Shown here: positions 60,588 through 64,000 of the stretch, one piece after another
Layout of the letters: the number at the start of each line of letters is the position of its first letter
Position numbering within the stretch: position 1 is the first letter of the stretch
Assembly (NCBI RefSeq): GCF_003589595.1
Contig: NW_020654810.1
Coordinates: 12,696,638-12,760,637 of the forward strand
Length of the DNA stretch: 64,000 nt
Source: Hyposmocoma kahamanoa
Lineage: Eukaryota > Arthropoda > Insecta > Lepidoptera > Cosmopterigidae
Direction of reading: 5' to 3'
Made by a program: the position numbers and the translations under genes
Notes under the pieces: model-generated
What the model saw: the letters and a program-made list of their open reading frames with translations, nothing else
Told to the model about the DNA's origin: nothing
The model's database searches: none

Positions 60588-61074
60588 GTAAGTTCTACTA
60601 AACCATTGATAGTTTACATTATTTAAACATAACACAGATCACACAAGACGAAAATTTTATACATCTTGACACGTCATTAATATCGTTTAGTAAAGGTCAG
60701 CCTGCAGTTACCATTTTTATTGTTTTTTTATAGGCACAAGAACCACATTATTATTTGAATACAATAGAGGCAAATCCTTAAATGAAATTTATTAATTTAA
60801 AACAATGTCTACTTTATTACATAATTCAACATTGTTATGAGAGATGTGTAACCAGATTAAACGATTTTAGGAGATCGTTTATCTGACTGTGATGCCTGAG
60901 AGGTACCTACGACTATTTTTAAGACCTATATTTGTATGTCACTACTTTCTGAGGTTGAATAGCTTATCACCTACACGACAACGATGTGTCATAGGCAGTT
61001 ATACTAACGTGTTCAAACGTTATGATGCATCATACTAGACTTCCTGCTAGAACATTTCTGCCAGTTTAGTCTTA

Positions 61075-61610
61075 GTGTTCAACAATCACGTACTTCTGTA
61101 TTTATCCTTATTATTACTATCCTTCTGTATTTATACTCTTTCTGCTTTTGTGAAGGAAATTTCCTACGGAAAATTTATTATGCAATTTGTGATATTCGGG
61201 ATCACCACAGCTATGAACGCTGGAATCGGCTTGAGCCGGTCAGGAAAAGCTTTACGTCAATACATTAAAAGGGACAAAGATGATTCAAAACTTATAACGT
61301 CTTATTCGCTCTTATATGGACTCTCGGCTCTCGGCGCCCTGCGCTTTCAATATAATAACGGCTTCAGGATGCTGTTGGGGCTACCGCGATACTGTAGCGC
61401 ATCTTCCATGTTTGTTCAAGCGGGAGTAGGTGACTTCTTTGCTGTTATGCGAAAAAAAACGGCGTCAGTACTCTCTAGACTGCGTTCTTGTACTAACAGC
61501 ATGGAAAACGTTTGCGGCTAAGGTGGATGCGTCGATGCTTCGTCATTTAATCCGGGTTCTGGTGAGGTTATTTGGTAGTCGCCATCTCGAGCGTAATAAT
61601 ATGTGTTAAA
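61075..61610 (+). pseudogene. LINE ORF2 C-terminal relic in receptor intron
   Basis: The frame carries QYNNGFRMLLGLPRYCSASS near 61347 and FFAVMRKKTASVLSRLRSCT near 61437, the stereotyped end of the reverse transcriptase region in one insect LINE group. It ends at 61521; an AAGGTGGATGCG frame follows. A short dead copy; the exact family is not assigned. Confidence 0.6.
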
Positions 61611-62329
61611 TGATTTATTTATCATTATTATTATTAATGCAATTCTGTGTCGATAAATGTAGCGACTCCCTTCTCCTACAAATAATGGTCTCTTCAAATT
61701 TATTACGTAGGTACTTTACGTTATCTGCCTGTCAAATTGCCACTGATAATTGCGGTCGGTTGCTCTTAACAAGGGTCATACTATATTTTCCCGTCTATCC
61801 TCTTCCTTTAATGAAATTCTAAATGTTTCCGTATCTAACCTTGTAAGATAAAGTTTCTTCAAGACTGCTAAAGTCATAGGAGTTAATAGTTACCTACTCT
61901 TACGAAAAATATAGGAAGAAGACATTACTTTAGTAATTAATGTATCATTACCTTACTTGTGGGTTGCATGTGTTGTTTTCCCGGATTGGTATGTGACGCA
62001 TATTGTGATATTAAATTGCGTTAATGGGTATTAACGCTATTTTATATCACACACAGAACGGCTGTTCTCCAGATTATGCACAATGCGACATTAAAAGGTA
62101 ATTCATTTAATATTGCCCGCGTAGTGGACTCTACATTTGCGTAAATTAGTTTGGTAAGAATTAGGTACACGAATTAAACATTTTCAAAGTAACTATCATA
62201 TTAACAAATCTATTGTTTATTCAATCGCATTTTATATACGACTAATGGCGCAGGTTAAAAAAAAGCAATCGAATAACAATTTGAGGTCGTGGCCAACGAT
62301 GAATAGTCTCCAAATCGTTCAATCTCAAA
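61611..62329. other. Intronic sequence, nothing recognised
   Basis: AT-rich intron sequence without a gene or matchable repeat. Confidence 0.4.
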
Positions 62330-62337
62330 ATCAATAC

Positions 62338-62480
62338 ACTAATGCTCTCGCCACACAGAGGCGGCCGCGGAAGCGTTCCGGGCGCCGGACTTTTTGTAAT
62401 TTACGAGTTCATATGAACCCTGCCACACTGAAACGCCCGGAACGCTTCCGCAGCCGCCTCTTTATGGCCAGAGCATTAAA
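62338..62480. repeat. Hairpin element with about 45-bp inverted repeats
   Basis: AATGCTCTCGCCACACAGAG to GGAAGCGTTCCGGGCG on the left is mirrored by 62433-62480 with few mismatches, around about 48 nt. The GC-rich arms are unlike the AT-rich surroundings. A small MITE or a structured RNA. The basic 97-aa frame over it is explained by the hairpin. Confidence 0.75.
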
Positions 62481-62819
62481 GAAACGACGAAGAGTAGACG
62501 GTTATACGTTCAAATACGCTAATAGTAATCCATTGTAATAATAGACGGTAAATAAAGAAATTATTTTTTTTTAAACCTCGATATAAAACAGTGTATTCTA
62601 TAAAAAGTAATAAAAATATCATCGGAAAAGAAGCTGATGCACAGCTGAACGGATATTCATAAAACATAGCGAAGAACCATCGCGAGTAAATTAGCCTCAA
62701 AATAAAAACTGCCTTAAGATTTGTCCAGCCTTTAGGGAGCTACGATGCTACAAACAGACAACCCTACTGGGTTTCATATGTTTTTATATACATTCATCAT
62801 CCATCATCATTCCCGATTC

Positions 62820-63017
62820 ATCCCATAGTTTGCCACCCATAGACGTGGAATATTTTCTTCAAATTTAAATGGAACCAGTATTGGAGAGGTGCCTTCTTTC
62901 CAACAAAAAATATCATCAAACAAAATGTAAAATGTACCTATAGAGTAATCGCGTAACATACACACAAAAATAATACAGTCGAATTTAGAACCTCCTCCTT
63001 TTTTGAAGTCGGTTAAA
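62820..63017 (-). repeat. Common moth-type repeat, copy 3 (reversed)
   Basis: On the minus strand it starts TTTAACCGACTTCAAAAAAG and follows the same module order as 33037 and 35843. The least decayed of the three. Confidence 0.85.
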
Positions 63018-64000
63018 AATTGAATCAACTTTTAAAACTCTTTTATGGATAACGTTTTGCTGTTTAGAACACTACGGCTTTAATAGGAAAGGGTGTAAAA
63101 AGTTAATGGTAGCAGTCTCACCAACTAATAGCATATGAGAGGTTTCTGCCTGCGGCAAATTAATTCGATTTAATTCCATTTGATGCTACATTGACCTCAC
63201 CGCTATTGTTTTCTCGTCTTTGATTTTGTTAGTCTGCTTTAGTTTGTGATAAGTCTAATGTTCACGTTCAATTCTTGCAAGTAGTATTAGGCCCTTATTT
63301 ACATATTCTTGATGATAAAATAAAAAATGTATTTTGTGTTTAGTGCTTAATTATGATAGCCACGAATACAAGACCTTATTAACCACCGGTTCATAACAGA
63401 GATCGCGGCTTATAACGGGGTCAACGGCTACCTATAATGGTGTCGCAGACGAATTGTATACTACGTTATACAAACAAAATGCTGAGTTCCAGGCAGAATG
63501 TTATTAAAGCTAAATAAAAGTATGCAGTTTTGACAAATTCCTTTACAATAAAATTTAGCGCGTCGTTTTGTCATCAAATGCATATTACTATGATCTAGTG
63601 CAGAGTTGACAATAAAGGGTTTACTAATTTTATACTAATTTTATTTTCGGAATAAAAAAAAGAAAAGGTAGAGAGTTCATATCACGGCATTCTTTATTAA
63701 ACCACTGGTCACAATGTTTGCAAGCGACATAAGCAGCTAAATAAAATAATATAATTGACGTAACCATCTCTCAGTCCGTGTGCGTCAGTCCATCAGCAGG
63801 TCAGCTATACATGGACACTGGCGTCAAAGAACGTCACATCAACAACCAAGATCACTTCTACGTTGATATAATCTGTTTACACATTTTGGTAAATGTAGAC
63901 TACCGTATAGGGACTTTACGACATTTCGGTTAAAAGTAAAGTGACTATGCGTCGTGTAGAGGTAGGTGCCTACAGCGTATTATAGGTACATTTCGACCGA
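63018..64000. other. Receptor intron, nothing recognised
   Basis: No exon with TM4-like sequence, no tRNA and no matchable repeat seen to the window end. Confidence 0.4.

Noticed and set aside
62245..62538. Basic 97-residue protein
   Set aside because: The frame crosses a hairpin element and has no recognisable domain; its arginine-rich parts are the two GC-rich arms.

Overview
This is a 64-kb piece of an animal nuclear chromosome, most likely an insect and probably a moth or butterfly (Lepidoptera). It is AT-rich, its genes have introns, and it is crowded with decayed transposons, including a common moth-type repeat (CCGACTTCAAAAAAGGAGGA-like) and P, hAT, Transib-like, BEL/Pao, Ty3/gypsy and several LINE families. 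The species cannot be named from the sequence. There is no CRISPR, operon or prokaryotic signal.

Layout. 1-13 kb is a transposon graveyard: LINE reverse-transcriptase remnants (+), a BEL/Pao gag-protease relic (+), an LTR-element gag-protease relic (-) and a nearly full-length I/R1/Jockey-type LINE (-). 13.5-16.4 kb holds mitochondrial EF-Tu (-, 7 exons, 465 aa). 18.4-23.4 kb is a large palindrome of two head-to-head P-element derivatives with THAP domains. A small THAP-only gene follows at 25.0 kb (+). 27.1-30.4 kb is a ZCWPW1-like CW + PWWP chromatin reader (-, 6 exons, 448 aa). It is divergent, across about 1.15 kb, from RNF10 (+, 11 exons, 710 aa, 31.6-41.0 kb), whose introns hold a SINE, hairpins and a fold-back element. 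43-55.6 kb is again mobile DNA: a fold-back arm split by a Transib-like MITE with a perfect 5-bp duplication, a Ty3/gypsy relic (-), a LINE (+) split by another LINE (-), a compound microsatellite and the tail of a LINE with a restriction-like endonuclease. 56.2-57.0 kb is a hAT-like MITE with a perfect 8-bp duplication. 57.6-59.0 kb is KLHDC10 (+, 3 exons, 397 aa). 60.16-60.59 kb is the first coding exon of an adenosine-receptor GPCR whose other exons lie beyond the window.

The host genes are housekeeping or signalling genes: organelle translation (EF-Tu), ubiquitin ligases linked to ribosome quality control (RNF10, KLHDC10), a histone-methylation reader (ZCWPW1-like) and a receptor. Exon borders were placed by eye from GT/AG signals, codon phase and domain continuity. 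The phases close for all four complete multi-exon genes (EF-Tu, ZCWPW1-like, RNF10, KLHDC10). The best leads are the Transib-like MITE with a CACAGTG end, the P-element palindrome with a shared frameshift, an intronic pre-miRNA-like hairpin, the GC-donor THAP exons, and the insect ZCWPW1-like gene.
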